From Trematomus loennbergii (Eukaryota > Chordata > Actinopteri > Perciformes > Nototheniidae): a stretch of 64,000 nt of DNA. A program made the position numbers and the translations under genes. Below are positions 34,778 through 46,689 of the stretch, piece by piece. Where the stretch lies: contig JAAOOA010000606.1 of NCBI GenBank assembly GCA_012861695.1, positions 65,001 through 129,000 on the forward strand, given 5' to 3'. The notes beneath the pieces are model-generated. The model worked only from the letters and a program-made list of their open reading frames with translations. It was not told the origin of the DNA and made no database searches. Within the stretch, counting starts at the first letter, position 1. The number at the start of each line of letters is the position of its first letter.

Positions 34778-34892
34778 ATTTTCTCCCTGCAGAGATCCAA
34801 AAGATACCAACAGAAAATATTATATAATCTTACATCTGAAATAACATGGGTTCATGCAAAAAAATACTTTGTTTTTCAGTAACAATACTGCT

Positions 34893-35033
34893 TGGTTATT
34901 TTAAGGCAAATAAACTACTACTCTCAGCTTCAGCTTCAGATTCAGGTCCAGCTTCAGGTCCAGGTCCAGGTTCAGGTCCAGCTTCAGGTCCATGTTCAGG
35001 TCCAGCTTCAGGTCCAGCAGAGTGTGTGTCCTC
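34893..35033 (-). other. Candidate low-complexity exon (GPEAGP repeats)
   Basis: After a plausible acceptor (TGTGTTCCAG) the minus strand reads SPEDTHSAGPEAGPEHGPEA and further Gly-Pro-Glu repeats, coded by a degenerate 18-bp tandem of CAGGTCCAGCTT type at about 34925-35012. It lies between the 35122-35200 exon and the Pyrin exon. It may be an N-terminal spacer exon or only a repetitive intron. No clear donor was found. Confidence 0.35.
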
Positions 35034-35121
35034 TGGGCTGGAACACAACACAGAGCTTTGAGTGAATAATGAGTGCTGAGCTGTGACATGGAGAAGAGTC
35101 ATGGACAGTTGGAGATCTCAC

Positions 35122-35200
35122 CTCTGAGCTTTGTCTGGCTGTCATGTTCCCCACACAGAGAGGGGGGGGCTCCCTCCTCTCTGTCCTCACACTGATCCAT
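35122..35200 (-). CDS. Short N-terminal exon of the NLR gene, copy 1
   Basis: The frame begins MDQCEDREEGAPPSLCGEHD and continues SQTKLR, ending at donor GTGAGATC. A leader of the type EREEGxPPS-x-LCGEHDSQTK is, from memory, common at the N terminus of fish NLRP12/NLRC3-like proteins upstream of the peptide-repeat and FISNA parts. It is upstream of the Pyrin exon here, so the gene may use alternative N termini. The sister exon would be beyond 64000. Confidence 0.6.
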
Positions 35201-35400
35201 AGCAGAGCCTCCACCTTCACACAAACACAACAACATGCTCATCACAACAAGAACATCACAGGACACATTAGTGCCCCTCCTCTCAGATGTCCCACAGCCC
35301 CAGGCCCACACAGAAACTCAGTTTGTTGACCCCTAAATATGATTTTGAGATTGTCAAGACTTCTTACAGCACACCCAGAAGTGACCACATGTCTCAGTCA

Positions 35401-35425
35401 TGTGGTGTGTTGTGTTGTGTGTGTG

Positions 35426-35520
<95 letters not shown>
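35401..35520. repeat. (TG)n microsatellite
   Basis: About 120 bases, the right 90 of which are pure TG. Confidence 0.98.
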
Positions 35521-35522
<2 letters not shown>

Positions 35523-36832
35523 CCAAACAAAAACAACAACACTGAAGTAGATAAACAACTGATTTCATATTGAGCAGAGAGAGAGATGCGGTTTGTTCCT
35601 GTGGTTCCGCTCAGGGTGTGGTTACTTTAAAGAGTCCCTATGAGGGTCCAGAGACTTACAATCATGCAGCAAATCTACAAAACAGTTCTAAATTGAGACG
35701 AGATTTTCATTAACCGCACGTTAAGTTTGACAATGTCAATTTGAAGGGTCTTAATTGGGTCATGAGTTTGCACAGATGTACTATTTTCACTTTAATTAAT
35801 AAACTAGGGATTGTTTTGAGTCTGCGGGTGTTTTTCTTGTTGATTTTTCTGCATTTGGTACTTTTACATTAAATACTTTAAGGACATTTTGCTCATCATA
35901 CTTTAGTACATACACACGTGTCAATGTAGGATTGTTCATGCATTCTTCCAGCGTGTTATTAGGTTATGGCTAGAAAGGATCCGTCTTGTGTAAATATGAC
36001 GTCACGTTCTGGTTGTAATTCTCGTTGGAATCGGAGCAGCTCGGGAAGCGCTCGGAAAGATTGGTCGTGCTTTTTACAGAACTACGGCTTCCACAGACGA
36101 CATTTCATTATGGATTTTTTGTCAAAGCTCTTCAGATATTCATTGCTATCGGGATGTTAAGAGCATTCCATGGAATATAACAACAAGTGTATCTCGAGCC
36201 GGTTTCTCAAACTTACCTACCCCACCTTTAACATTAACTTTTTAAACTTTTAACTTTAACTTAAATGCATTCACTACAGGACCTCCGAACTTTTAACATT
36301 CCTGACGTCTGTACAATTTTGTACAACTCTCTGAGCATGATCAGTGCCTCAAAAACGGGCTTTACCTGCAGGGAAATAATAATGCAAGAACAGCAGACAG
36401 AGCCAACTGTGCTCGGACCCAGCCAGCACTGGAAGTCAGAATCAAACATCCACAAACATTTAAATTGAGAATGCAGATTGGATGTATAGGAACATATTTG
36501 TTGAGGCTGATTTTGTATAAACCTTCAAATGTAATATATTCTCTGAATTGCTTTTCCTGCTAATGTGCTGTACAGCCCACCAACATGAATATATTATTAT
36601 CAACATAATACCAAGTATTGTTATTCTTAGTTATCATTATAGTAGTTCCATCGATGCTCAAATGTTTAATCCCAGACTTTAAAAATACATCTGAAACATG
36701 TAAGTGCATTAACACCGACATGTTTCTAATGTTGGTTATTACAGCCTTTATATAAGTGACAACTGAAGCTAAGCAGAGACACATAGATACATGTTTACAT
36801 GTTTCTTCCTGCCCCGATGTCAGAACAGTTCA
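35521..36832. repeat. Interspersed repeat ends; no gene
   Basis: CTCAAACTTACCTACCCCACCTTTAA at 36210-36235 is the end of a common fish miniature DNA transposon (complement TTAAAGGTGGGGTAGGTAAG, from memory). CRE-like ATGACGTCACG occurs at 35997. The rest, up to the unit boundary, is AT-rich and without coding signals. The last bases before the boundary differ from those before 984, so the boundary is a real junction. Confidence 0.45.
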
Positions 36833-37740
36833 GACCTGCCCTGCATTCTTCACTGATGACGTGAACTCAGAGTACAGTCTGAGAAACAGCAGGACATGGA
36901 GATCTTTCTAAAATCATTCTGCTAAAGCTTAAGCTAAAAAGATGGCGCCGGTGATGAGGGCTGCCGTTGTTACCGAATAAAATGTGGGACGAACAACTGG
37001 TGATATTCTATAACGGTAGGCAGATGTATCAGGGACGTGGCCTTTGTCGAATAACCAGGAAATACACATTTCGATCGCTTCTTCTGTCGTTTACATTCAT
37101 CTTTTGGTATATTTGGTTGGATAGGAACACTTTGATGCACATTCAGTACCAGTGTGTGAGGTTGTGGTTGCGATGCCGATATCCGGACGCGTACAGCGAG
37201 GACTACAAAAAGACACATGAGGTGACTGGGTGTGTGTTCAAAACATTGCAAGCTTGAATAAATCATTTAAACCATTTATTTTTGCCAGACTTATTACTGA
37301 ATATCATTCTTAATGTGATACCAAGTCCACCTGAGACCTGTGTATACCTTCAGACAGCCTCCAAGTGAAGCACACGTTGTATGAAGGTAGATATGGTGCA
37401 AAATGCGAGAGCGTGTAAAACCTGATGTGAGCACTTGCAGAAAATAAATCTGAGCTTGTGTGCATACATTTACACTTGTATAAAATATCCACGTATCTGT
37501 GAACCACATTTGAAGTCACAGAAGAAAAAAAAAAGTTTTGTAGCTTGTAGAAAAAAATGAACTTAGTGATGAAATGTTCACTTGCAGAAAATATATATTT
37601 TTGAAATATATTTTCCATTACAATTGCAACTTGGTTATTACAACCTCTCAAATCAGTCATTACAACTTCACGAATCTGCTCTGTGGCAGTATAAATCCAC
37701 AAATCTACGGCCTTGACTTTTGCTACACTTCTTGCGATGA
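36833..37740. other. Start of duplication unit 2: segment shared with 984-1890
   Basis: The match begins at CAGACCTGCCCTGCATTCTT in both units. The 36967-37257 frame is the sister of 1131-1412, with only its C-terminal residues changed by a 3-base deletion. Just upstream, ATGGCGCCGGTGATGAGGGC starts a 12-codon frame that is closed in both units. Not recognised as a gene. Confidence 0.7.
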
Positions 37741-38156
37741 ATGTGTCGCAAAAGTAATTTTCTCCTGTAGATGTGGGGGAGGGAGGGGGTTGGAGCGAAG
37801 GGGCGGAGCTATCACAACGACGAGGCTCGGGTCAGTCACACAGTCACAGCCATAGGGCCGTTCTCATTTCATCAAATTCCCCTCCTCGACTACTATCCTC
37901 AAGACTTAGTCCCGCCCACAGGAGATGCGAGCAGAGGAGCCGAGGAGGGGAACCGAGGAGAGAGGAGGGGAAGCAGCAGGCGGTTATAGAAATGAGAACT
38001 CCTCTCCTCTGAGCGGTCATTTTAAGAGACGTCCATTAATGATGACAGGAGGCACAGCAGCCCTCTGTCTGATGGACAGATGTGTTCATGACCACTTATA
38101 TATTTACTTTTAATTAATTGACAGTGCGGTATTATGAGACAATAACAGGAGACAGA
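37741..38156. other. Unit 2-specific stretch without a gene
   Basis: GC-rich with purine-rich parts (GGGGAGGGAGGGGG near 37772, GAGGAGAGAGGAGGGG near 37950). It replaces 1890-2971 of unit 1. A GAAATGAGAACTCC/GGGCCGTTCTCATTTC pair (37990 and 37856) suggests inverted ends of a small element. Confidence 0.4.
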
Positions 38157-38227
38157 TACACACACACACACACACACCACACACACACACACACCACACA
38201 CACACACACACACACCACACACACACA

Positions 38228-38262
<35 letters not shown>
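38157..38262. repeat. (CA)n microsatellite
   Basis: Counterpart of 2972-3184, about half as long. Confidence 0.97.
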
Positions 38263-38268
<6 letters not shown>

Positions 38269-38455
38269 TGTAACTGTTATTCATGTGTTTATACCTGTGT
38301 TGTTCTATATTAGCTTGTTGTATGTTGATTTAATTCTCTCTGCTTTTCAATGACTGTTTTTAAATGCTATTTTATAATGTGTTTCCACTGCACTATTTCT
38401 TAATGCTCTTAATGTCTTTCATTGTTGTAACAGACTCCTGTGGGAGGGTCCTCAC

Positions 38456-38575
38456 CTGCTGAGCTCTCTTCAGGTCCACAGAAACACGGCTGATCTCGTC
38501 CTCCTCAGTCCTGGTTCTGCCTGCTATTCCCTTATATCTCCTTTTATTCAACAGTTTGAACACCAACTGTCGCAT
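38456..38575 (-). CDS. Orphan 40-codon first exon, copy 2
   Basis: The frame begins MRQLVFKLLNKRRYKGIAGR and ends RVSVDLKRAQQ at a GTGAGG donor, exactly 120 bases, in phase 0. The ATG is preceded by ACTTCCG/CGGAAGT motifs (38580-38608), which resemble ETS-factor sites common in housekeeping promoters, so this may be a true 5' end. Unit 1 has the same exon closed by TGA after the start. I do not recognise the protein. Downstream exons on the minus strand would be at lower coordinates, and none was found. Confidence 0.45.
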
Positions 38576-38875
38576 GTGACTTCCGTGAAAGAGGAACTCG
38601 GTACTTCCGCGCTGAGTCTCAGAGGAAATGGGGGGAGAGGGGGGGGGGGGTTGAAGTGCTGAAGTAGTTTTCCACTCAGGAGGAACTTGTACACAAAGAG
38701 AAACGTATGATATGAGAGTGAGGTCTATGTCTTCAGCACTGACTGTCATTATATCTGTTTTATTCACCCACATGCCTTTGCTGATAAATACTCTGTTTCT
38801 AAACTGAGTTGTTCTCAGGACTGCAAAGATTCACTTCAGAGTGACTGAGCCCAGTCAGTGTGAGAGGGGGTGCAG

Positions 38876-39015
38876 TTAAGATAAGATAAGACTTTATTCA
38901 TCCCGAAGGGAATTGTTGTGCCAGAGTTACAAAAATACAATAAACACAGCACAACTGTACACTAAAAGTGCAGTAAAAAGAGCAATTAAACATCTACAGA
39001 AAACATGAAACATAG
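38876..39015. repeat. LINE/SINE tail repeat, copy 2
   Basis: Counterpart of 4629-4770, with the same TTTATTCATCCCGAAGGGAA motif and a 3-base deletion. Confidence 0.55.
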
Positions 39016-39164
39016 AAACATAGATAGTTCTGCTAGCTGTCCACTAGATGCTGCTAACTGACCCTCGAATGAAACACAGGTCAGGTCAGTGTTACCCCTC
39101 GATTCCACCGGGTCCTCCATTCCACCGCAGCCGTAACGCGGCCGTAAGGAGACGCAGACAGGGT

Positions 39165-39796
39165 TAGAGACTCTCCTGCTGATGTTCAGGTGTATATCAG
39201 TATGTAGTGTCTCTACTTTAAAGAGTCCTCTCCTGCTGATGTTCAGGTGTTTATCAGTATGTAGTGTCTCTACTTTAAAGAGTCCTCTCCTGCTGATGTT
39301 CAGGTGTGTATCAGTATGTAGTGTCTCTACTTTAAAGAGTCCTCTCCTGCTGATGTTCAGGTGTATATCAGTGTGTAGTGTCTCTACTTTAAAGAGTCCT
39401 CTCCTGCTGATGTTCAGGTGTATATCAGTATGTAGTGTCTCTACTTTAAAGAGTTCTCTCCTGCTGATGTTCAGGTGTATATCAGTATGTAGTGTCTCTA
39501 CTTTAAAGAGTCCTCTCCTGCTGATTTTCAGGTGTATATCAGTGTGTAGTGTCTCTACTTTAAAGAGTCCTCTCCTGCTGATGTTCAGGTGTATATCAGT
39601 GTGTAGTGTCTCTACTTTAAAGAGTCCTCTCCTGCTGATGTTCAGGTGTATATCAGTATGTAGTGTCTCTACTTTAAAGAGTCCTCTCCTGCTGATGTTC
39701 AGGTGTATATCAGTATGTAGTGTCTCTACTTTAAAGAGTCCTCTCCTGCTGATGTTCAGGTGTATATCAGTATGTAGTGTCTCTACTTTAAAGAGT
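39165..39796. repeat. 57-bp minisatellite, about 11 copies
   Basis: Same unit as 4921-6462 but 16 copies shorter. Variant units here have GTGTGTAGTG and TTTATCAGTA. The right edge stops at AAAGAGTGTGACGTAATATC, whereas unit 1 stops at the znf277-like exon fragment, so the flank was replaced. Confidence 0.97.
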
Positions 39797-40312
39797 GTGA
39801 CGTAATATCGGCGACAGACCCCGCACTATCAGAAACAATGCCCGACTGTTTTGGACATAATATGGTCGGTGTTTACATTAGCATCGCTAACACTCAGAGC
39901 TAACCTGTACTGGAGAGCATGTGTGTGAAGAAGCAGGAAATAAAAAGGAACTCACCTTGTGGTATAACCGGCAAGAGAGAAAGCCTTTGAGCTTCATACT
40001 GTTTCAGAAAGAATCCTTGATAATCCATGATATGGCGTTTCATCACCGCAGTATTTAGTTTAGACAGCAGCTGCCGGGTCCCGCATAAGCTCCGCCCCTC
40101 TTTTTTTATCAATTCATTTAAAAAAAAAAGCTTTATACCCAAAATCAGCACTTTTGAAACAGGAAGTGAAATAGAGGGATGAGGCATGGCTAGAATGGGT
40201 GATCTGTTTGTAATTTTGAGCAAAACACTTAATAGACATGTTTTTTATATATTTGTATATATCTGAGACCTATGCTATTGCCTAAAAATAGCATGATAGG
40301 TGACCTTTAAGC
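39797..40312. repeat. Interspersed repeat ending in AGGTGACCTTTAAG
   Basis: The ATAGGTGACCTTTAA terminus is frequent in fish miniature DNA transposons (from memory). The left part starts right at the minisatellite edge. No coding sequence; the minus-strand frame at 40223-39900 has no domain. Confidence 0.45.
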
Positions 40313-42776
40313 TTAACCAGTTAAACCCCACGGGGTACTTAACATCTTGCAAGAAACAGCGTCTGAGGGCTTCTTAATATTTAACAAACTATGAATGTAT
40401 CATACCCACTTAACGGGAAGAAACTCAGCTATCAGACAATATTAACCGTTTTTAGCTAAACGAAACACAAGGGTAATAACAAAGGCTCTGAATTAGCCCA
40501 GAGCGAAAAAATGCTAACGCACTTAGCCAGGGGCGGACTGGCCATCGGGACGTTCGGGACGAATCCCGATGGGCCAGTACTGAAGTGGGCCGGTCGGACG
40601 ATGTGGGCCTCTCGGATAAGTCACTAGTTTCATCATATTTATGGCAATAAGCTTAGTTTTCTATAGAGTGTAACATAGCTTTCGGTTTGGGCAAACTGCG
40701 TGCGCATCGCTCTCAATCCCCAATGGTAATGTTTAGATGGATTTTAGGAACTCCCCCTCGAGTCTATTGGCTCTAACGGTTCAAAAGAGGTGTCAATCAC
40801 CAAAATCGATCAATGGGTTTGTTGGAGTCGGGAGGCCTGTTAATTTATTCCGGCAATTACTCAGCCCTACTAATTGACCTAACAGAAGTTATTGAGTCTA
40901 TGTAAGTTTACTGCCAGGCTCGGATCCACCTGGATCAGCAAGGTCTCACCTCTACTAACTCCTGAAGAACCAGGTTCAATTAACTGCTGTTTCAATTCAG
41001 ACGACCCGCTAAATCTGTTTAAGCGATCCCGAAGGACTCTGGTATCAGTAATGAGGTGTGGCCCTGCCTAAGTGTGAGTGTGGCAGTTGTGCAATCTTAC
41101 CTTTAAGCAGGAGAGGAGAGCGCAGATTTCTTTTAAATTCTCTCAATCCAAAAAGGTGGGATGATTTTATTTGAAGAAAATGGTCCACACTTTTACAGGG
41201 TTTTTACCTTCTCTCGTTGCAATGTGACAATCATACAAATATATCATGCTGTGGTCCTTTTCTAATATAAAACCTCAATTCACAGTTTTACTTTACTTAC
41301 ATTAAATTATATTTTCAACTGGCCCACTTCAGTTGTGACATTACATTCTAACTTCAACTGGCCCACCTCAGTTGTGACATTTAAATTCTAACTTCAACTG
41401 GCCCACTTCAGTTGTGACATTTAAATCTAACGTCAACTGGCCCACTTCAGTTGTGACATTTAAATTCTAACCTCAACTGGCCCACTTCAGTTGTGACATT
41501 TAAATTCTAACTTCAACTGGCCCACTTCAGTTGTGACATTTAAATTCTAACCTCAACTGGCCCACTTCAGTTGTGACATTTAAATTCTAACCTCAACTGG
41601 CCCACTTCAGTTGTGACATTTAAATTCTAACTTCAACTGGCCCACTTCAGTTGTGACATTTAAATCTAACTTCAACTGGCCCACTTCAGTTGTGACATTT
41701 AAATTCTAACCTCAACTGGCCCACTTCAGTTGTGACATTTAAATTCTAACCTCAACTGGCCCACTTCAGTTGTGCCTTTTAAATTCTTCCAACAGAATTT
41801 AGAGGAATATCCTTATAAATGGTCAGTGATATAAAACACATTAAAACTTTCATTCAACAATACATTCAAAATCAAAGTCAATTTCAGAGAACTTACCAAG
41901 GACAACCCCCGCTCTGGAGCTTTCTCCCTCTCAACCGGTGCTTTTATGCTGCACACAGGGACAGAAAACCAAAGACCCATATATGTGTGGAAAGGTCATG
42001 GCCTCTGGTGTGCAGAACTGGACATGTCCAGACATATTCTCCTATGGCCTAAACCCATTTTGGGGCTTCAGTGCTTTTCCATTGAGTCAGGGGTCTCCTG
42101 TGCACAGCTTGCTGTGATGAAGACAACTGTCTCCCCTCTTTAAGCAGTGACACACATAGTGATAAACTATAATAGGCCTTCAACTCAATTTACCAAACCC
42201 CTTGTGTTTGTAAATACTGTGATTATAGAACAACATGAAATATAATGCATTTTCATTGTGGGTTATACAAGAATATATTTGATTATATTTGATTATTATT
42301 TGATTATATTAACTTTCGTTTTAATTATTCAACTTAATATGGAGACCTCAACAGGTTCCAGAGATATGGCAAATATACCCAAATGACCCCAGAGGTGGGT
42401 TTTGTTTTTTCTAAATCTCCCTAAAAAGGTCAAATTTCACTTGTTTTGCATCAAACTTGATACACGGTACTTATTATATGTTTTAGTTTGGATTCCTAAA
42501 GCTTTTAGTCTACTATCCCATGGTTTTCACTATAAGTAATGTTTTTTTTTTGGACGGAAACTATAATTTACAGTTTTTTACAATGTTCAATCTGAATTTA
42601 CTTTAAAATAAAAACATCTATATTGATTCTACATCCAACTCACAGGTTTATCATTGCTTTGAGAAAAAAGATTATTAATGTACCCCTTTTAGAAGTGAAG
42701 ATATAGTCATTTGTTCTGGGCATGTCATTTTCAAGCCTGAAACCTGAAAAACATGCTTGGGGCTTAACAGGTTAAA
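40313..42776. mobile_element. Second piggyBac-like element, enlarged by other repeats
   Basis: The left part (40320-40530) matches 31117-31330, including TTAATATTTAACAAACTATG. The right part (42350-42776) matches 31850-32283, including GCTTAACAGGTTAA. Between them lie a hAT-type terminus CAGGGGCGGACTGGCC (40533), unrelated sequence and a 40-bp tandem array. So it is a relative of the unit 1 element carrying internal insertions. No transposase frame. Confidence 0.7.
41315..41790. repeat. 40-bp tandem repeat, about 12 copies
   Basis: The unit is AACTTCAACTGGCCCACTTC followed by AGTTGTGACATTTAAATTCT. It contains the inverted pair CAACTG/CAGTTG around GGCCCACT and the palindrome ATTTAAAT, so each unit can form a small hairpin. 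Some units lose one base. Not present in unit 1. Confidence 0.95.
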
Positions 42777-42899
42777 TAAAGTCACAAATGTACAAGACAT
42801 TTTGTGTATTTACAAAAAAGACATTTGAAAGACTTCTCTGAGATTAATTTAAAAAAGATTGCAGAAATAAGTCTGAAATGTTCTGAGATAAAGTACAGT

Positions 42900-43090
42900 G
42901 CTGTAGGAGCTGCTTCATGCTTTCACTGCATCCTCACAAAGTCACAACATGATGTGAAACAAATGAAACCTTTACACCAAACAACTCTTAAATAGTCTTG
43001 AGATCAAGTCACACATTGAGGAGATGTTCCTTCATAGATACAGCTGTAAATATCAGCAGAAATGTTACTGAGGAAAACACAGACTCAGAA
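42900..43090. repeat. Copy of NLR 3'-flank sequence
   Basis: It matches 18880-19075, about 1.2 kb downstream of the B30.2 stop in NLR copy 1. Finding it here, without a B30.2 exon beside it, suggests part of an NLR 3' region was copied or left behind in this interval. Confidence 0.6.
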
Positions 43091-43769
43091 TATGAATATG
43101 AAGTGCTGCCATCTAATGGAGATCAATCATGAGACAGGATGGAGTTGATTCTGTTCTGGCTTTATGGCTCAGTATTTGTAAGCAGCTGTGACTGAAAGAA
43201 TATTGCTTTGATTTGACTTTTGAATGGTTAGTTCATTTTGTTTTGGTTTTTAAGAGGCAGGTCAAATAAGAGTTTCTTCTCCGTGCTCCTTTCCACCATG
43301 CGCTATAAAAGGAAAAGAATAGAAGTGTACATGTTTTGTTTTCAAATACCTGCCATGTGTGGAATAAACAAATCAATCAAATACTAGCACAGCCGGCTAG
43401 CTCTCTGCTGTTTGGCTTCATCACAAACTGCAGACAGGAACATTCTCCACATTCATTTCATCTCAAAGACTGCAGCCACTATTTACAAATATTTAGGGCT
43501 ATTCTACTGCATCCTTTGGTTCCTATCAGCCTTTAGAAACACACAGTTAGAAACACACTACATTCATACACTTCTGTACATTTCATGTATTTAGACTGAG
43601 TAAATATGCACATTGACATTGAGTGTTATCTCGTTGCGATGTCATCGCTACGACCTCTGCTTTCACCTCTGATTCATTTATTTGTGTCTATTTGTTACTG
43701 CAGTGAGAGTTGCCAAAGAAATGTCGTTGTACTTTGTATGATGACAATAAAGATATGTTCTATTCTATC

Positions 43770-43994
43770 CCTGAGTTTGATCTCCAGCTGCAGCTCGTAC
43801 TTTGGGAGGTCAGCGATGAGTTTGACGTCTGCGATGACCAGCTTGTGCTCCAGCAGCAGGTGTTTGAGGAGGACGTCTTTCTGTCTCTCTGAGTCGGGAC
43901 AGAAGAGACAGACCAGCAGCTCCTCACCGGGGACACCGGGAGCATCAGGCGGCTGCTCCGGGAAACTCAGAGGCTCCAGGATGCTGTCGTCACC
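43770..43994 (-). pseudogene. znf277: znf277 zinc-finger exon fragment
   Basis: After acceptor AACCCTCAG the minus strand reads DSILEPLSFPEQPPDAPGVP, then LLVCLFCPDSERQKDVLLKH and HKLVIADVKLIADLPKY. Human ZNF277 has the same order: ILEPLSLPE, a CxxC zinc finger and HKIVIADVKLVADFQRY. The first C2H2 finger (CLFC...H...H) is complete. The sequence departs from znf277 after LPKY and enters a repeat with TTTATTGTCATCATAC near 43745, so the exon is cut at its 3' side. No other znf277 exon is nearby, apart from the short piece at 6473. It is a displaced fragment, or one exon of a gene otherwise outside the window. Confidence 0.75.
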
Positions 43995-44197
43995 TGAGGG
44001 TTACATTATGTTAGTGGCAAATCACAACATTCAAAACTGTTATTTCATTTATATTTTAAGACGCAGTGCAGAATACAGAATTAAAAAAACAGTGTTCCTC
44101 TTAGTCTTAACTGCTCTTTACTACAGTACTGAAGACTAAGTTAAGTCACAGTTAAGACTAAGTTAAATTACTGTTAAGTACTTAGTTAAGACCAAGT

Positions 44198-44480
44198 TAA
44201 AGGTCCCATGTCATGCTTTTCTGGTTATTACCCCTTGTGTGTTATGGAGCTTTTTGTGCCTAGTCTGCGCAGAGTCACAAACCCTCAAAGTGCACCCTGT
44301 AGCGAGTAAAACTCTAACACAGAGAAGACCTGTCTATGCTGCCCCAGAACGCCTCGTTGGACATTTCTCTTTTTCCATTTCTCTTTTTCCATTGTTTACT
44401 TCTTGGGTATAGTGACGTATTTCGGGTGTAGTGACGTAACGTAACGTCGGCGGAGCCCTTACGTTTGGACCAATCCGCGG
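44198..44480. repeat. Miniature DNA transposon-like repeat
   Basis: It starts TTAAAGGTCCCATGTCATGC, a terminus I know from many fish genomes, inserted in a short TTAAG-satellite remnant (44130-44195). The right end is hidden by the CA tract. Confidence 0.5.
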
Positions 44481-44488
44481 ACTTGCTC

Positions 44489-44535
44489 ACACACACACAC
44501 ACATTCACACATTCACACACACACACACACACGGA

Positions 44536-44592
<57 letters not shown>

Positions 44593-44636
44593 CCACCACA
44601 CACACACAACTCACACACACACACACACACACCACA

Positions 44637-44719
<83 letters not shown>

Positions 44720-44722
44720 ACC
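44489..44722. repeat. (CA)n microsatellite, interrupted
   Basis: About 230 bases of CA with CTCACAC and ACCACC interruptions. The counterpart of 6774-6857, nearly three times longer. Confidence 0.97.
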
Positions 44723-44774
44723 GTTGGCCATTGGGAGCACCTCAGAGTTCAGTATCCAGCACCTCTCTTTTTAG

Positions 44775-45612
44775 TGACACTACAAAACAACTCGCTGTTC
44801 ACCAGTTTAATTGTATATTAGATTATATTAAACGATGTTGTGTGTCTCTACCTGCAGGTTGGAGTTCCTGTGGGTAGACACACATCGTTTACCCTGAAGA
44901 TATTATATTAAATGATATTAAACGATATATATATCTGTTATTACCTGTCTCTCTCGCTCTCTGTATGTAATTTATTGGGAAATGTTTCTACATAATATTT
45001 TGTATTGCTTGTATTTGATATAATATTTTTCATTTTGTTTGTAATTGTTATTTTCTCTATTTCACTTTTTAAAGTATTTTAATGTCTAACTTTATATGTC
45101 CAGTTCCGGTGATTGACCACCAGGGGGCGCCAACACCTCAGCTTCTCCTCCCTGGTTGCATTTTATTTGACTTTTTTGCAGTTGAATTATTTCACAAAAT
45201 CAGAGACAGTGTGTTTTCTTTCTAATCAAATAAACATGGTCATTGAAGGAAACTCATGTTAGGTTCAAAGGATGAAGTTCTTCTGCTCTTCAGAATCAGA
45301 ACTGGCTTTATTACCTGGAGGTTCACACATAAGAGGAATTGGCTTTTGTAAATGTGGTGCATACAGAGACACAGAAAGAACAATACGGAGGCAATTCAAA
45401 TATGATGCTTTTTATACGTGTTTACAATTATTAAAACACATGATATATGATATGATGCAGCACTGATATAACATGCTCTCCTCATTGACAAACCACATCG
45501 TTAAAATGCTCCTTTTGACCTCTTAGTGATAGAAATAAGATAATATATTATTCTATAATTGTATAATACTGTAATAAAGAGCCATTCTACATATCAGAAT
45601 CAAAATCAGAAT
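44775..45612. other. Duplicated non-coding segment, unit 2
   Basis: Matches 6860-7689. The ATATCTGTTATTACCTGTCT part onward is repeated again at 46690-47394. No gene. Confidence 0.75.
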
Positions 45613-46689
45613 CCCTAAGTTAAGGTTAAGTTTAGTAACTGTTAAGACCAAGTTCAGTTAAGGTTAAGACTAAGTTAAGTTAAGGTTAAGACTAAGTTAA
45701 GTTACTGTTAAGACTAAGTTAAGACTAAGTTAAGTTAAGGTTAAGACTAAGTTAAGACTAAGTTCAGTTAAGGTTAAGACTAAGTTATGTTAAGGTTAAG
45801 ACTAAGTTAAGACTAAGTTAAGTTAAGGTTAAGACTAAGTTAAGTTAAGGTTAAGACTAAGTTAAGACTAAGTTCGGTTAAGGTTAAGACTAACTTAAGT
45901 TAAGGTTAAGACTGAGTTAAGTTACTGTTAAGACTAAGTTAAGTTAAGGTTAAGACTAAGTTAAGTTACTGTTAAGACTAAGTTAAGTTAAGGTTAAGAC
46001 TAAGTTAAGACTAAGTTAAGTTACTGTTAAGACTAAGTTAAGTTACTATTAAGACTAAGTTAAGACTAAGTTAAGTTAAGGTTAAGACTAAGTTAAGTTA
46101 CTATTAAGACTAAGTTAAGACTAAGTTAAGTTACTATTAAGACTAAGTTAAGTTACTATTAAGACTAAGTTAAGTTAAGGTTAAGACTAAGTTAAGTTAC
46201 TATTAAGACTAAATTAAGACTAAGTTAAGTTACTATTAAGACTAAGTAAGACTAAGTTAAGTTAAGGTTAAGACTAAGTTAAGTTACATTAAGACTAAGT
46301 TAAGACTAAGTTAAGTTAAGGTTAAGACTAAGTTAAGTTACTATTAAGACTAAGTTAAGACTAAGTTAAGTTAAGGTTAAGACTAAGTTAAGTTACTATT
46401 AAGACTAAGTTAAGACTAAGTTAAGTTACTATTAAGACTAAGTTAAGTTACTATTAAGACTAAGTTAAGACCAAGTTCAGTTAAGGTTAAGACTAAGTTA
46501 AGACTAAGTTAAGTTACTGTTAAGACTAAGTTAAGACTAAGTTAAGACTAAGTTAAGTTACTGTTAAGACTAAGTTAAGTTAAGGTTAACACTAAGTTAA
46601 GTTACTATTAAGACTAAGTTAAGTACTATTAAGACTAAGTTAAGACTAAGTTAAGACTAAGTTAAGTTACTGTTAAGACTAAGTTAAGA
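45613..46689. repeat. TTAAG-rich satellite, first array of unit 2
   Basis: Same building blocks as 7690-8635, plus a CTATTAAGACTAAG variant that is rare in unit 1. It ends directly at GATATATATATCTTGTTATT, where the 700-bp spacer begins again. Confidence 0.95.
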
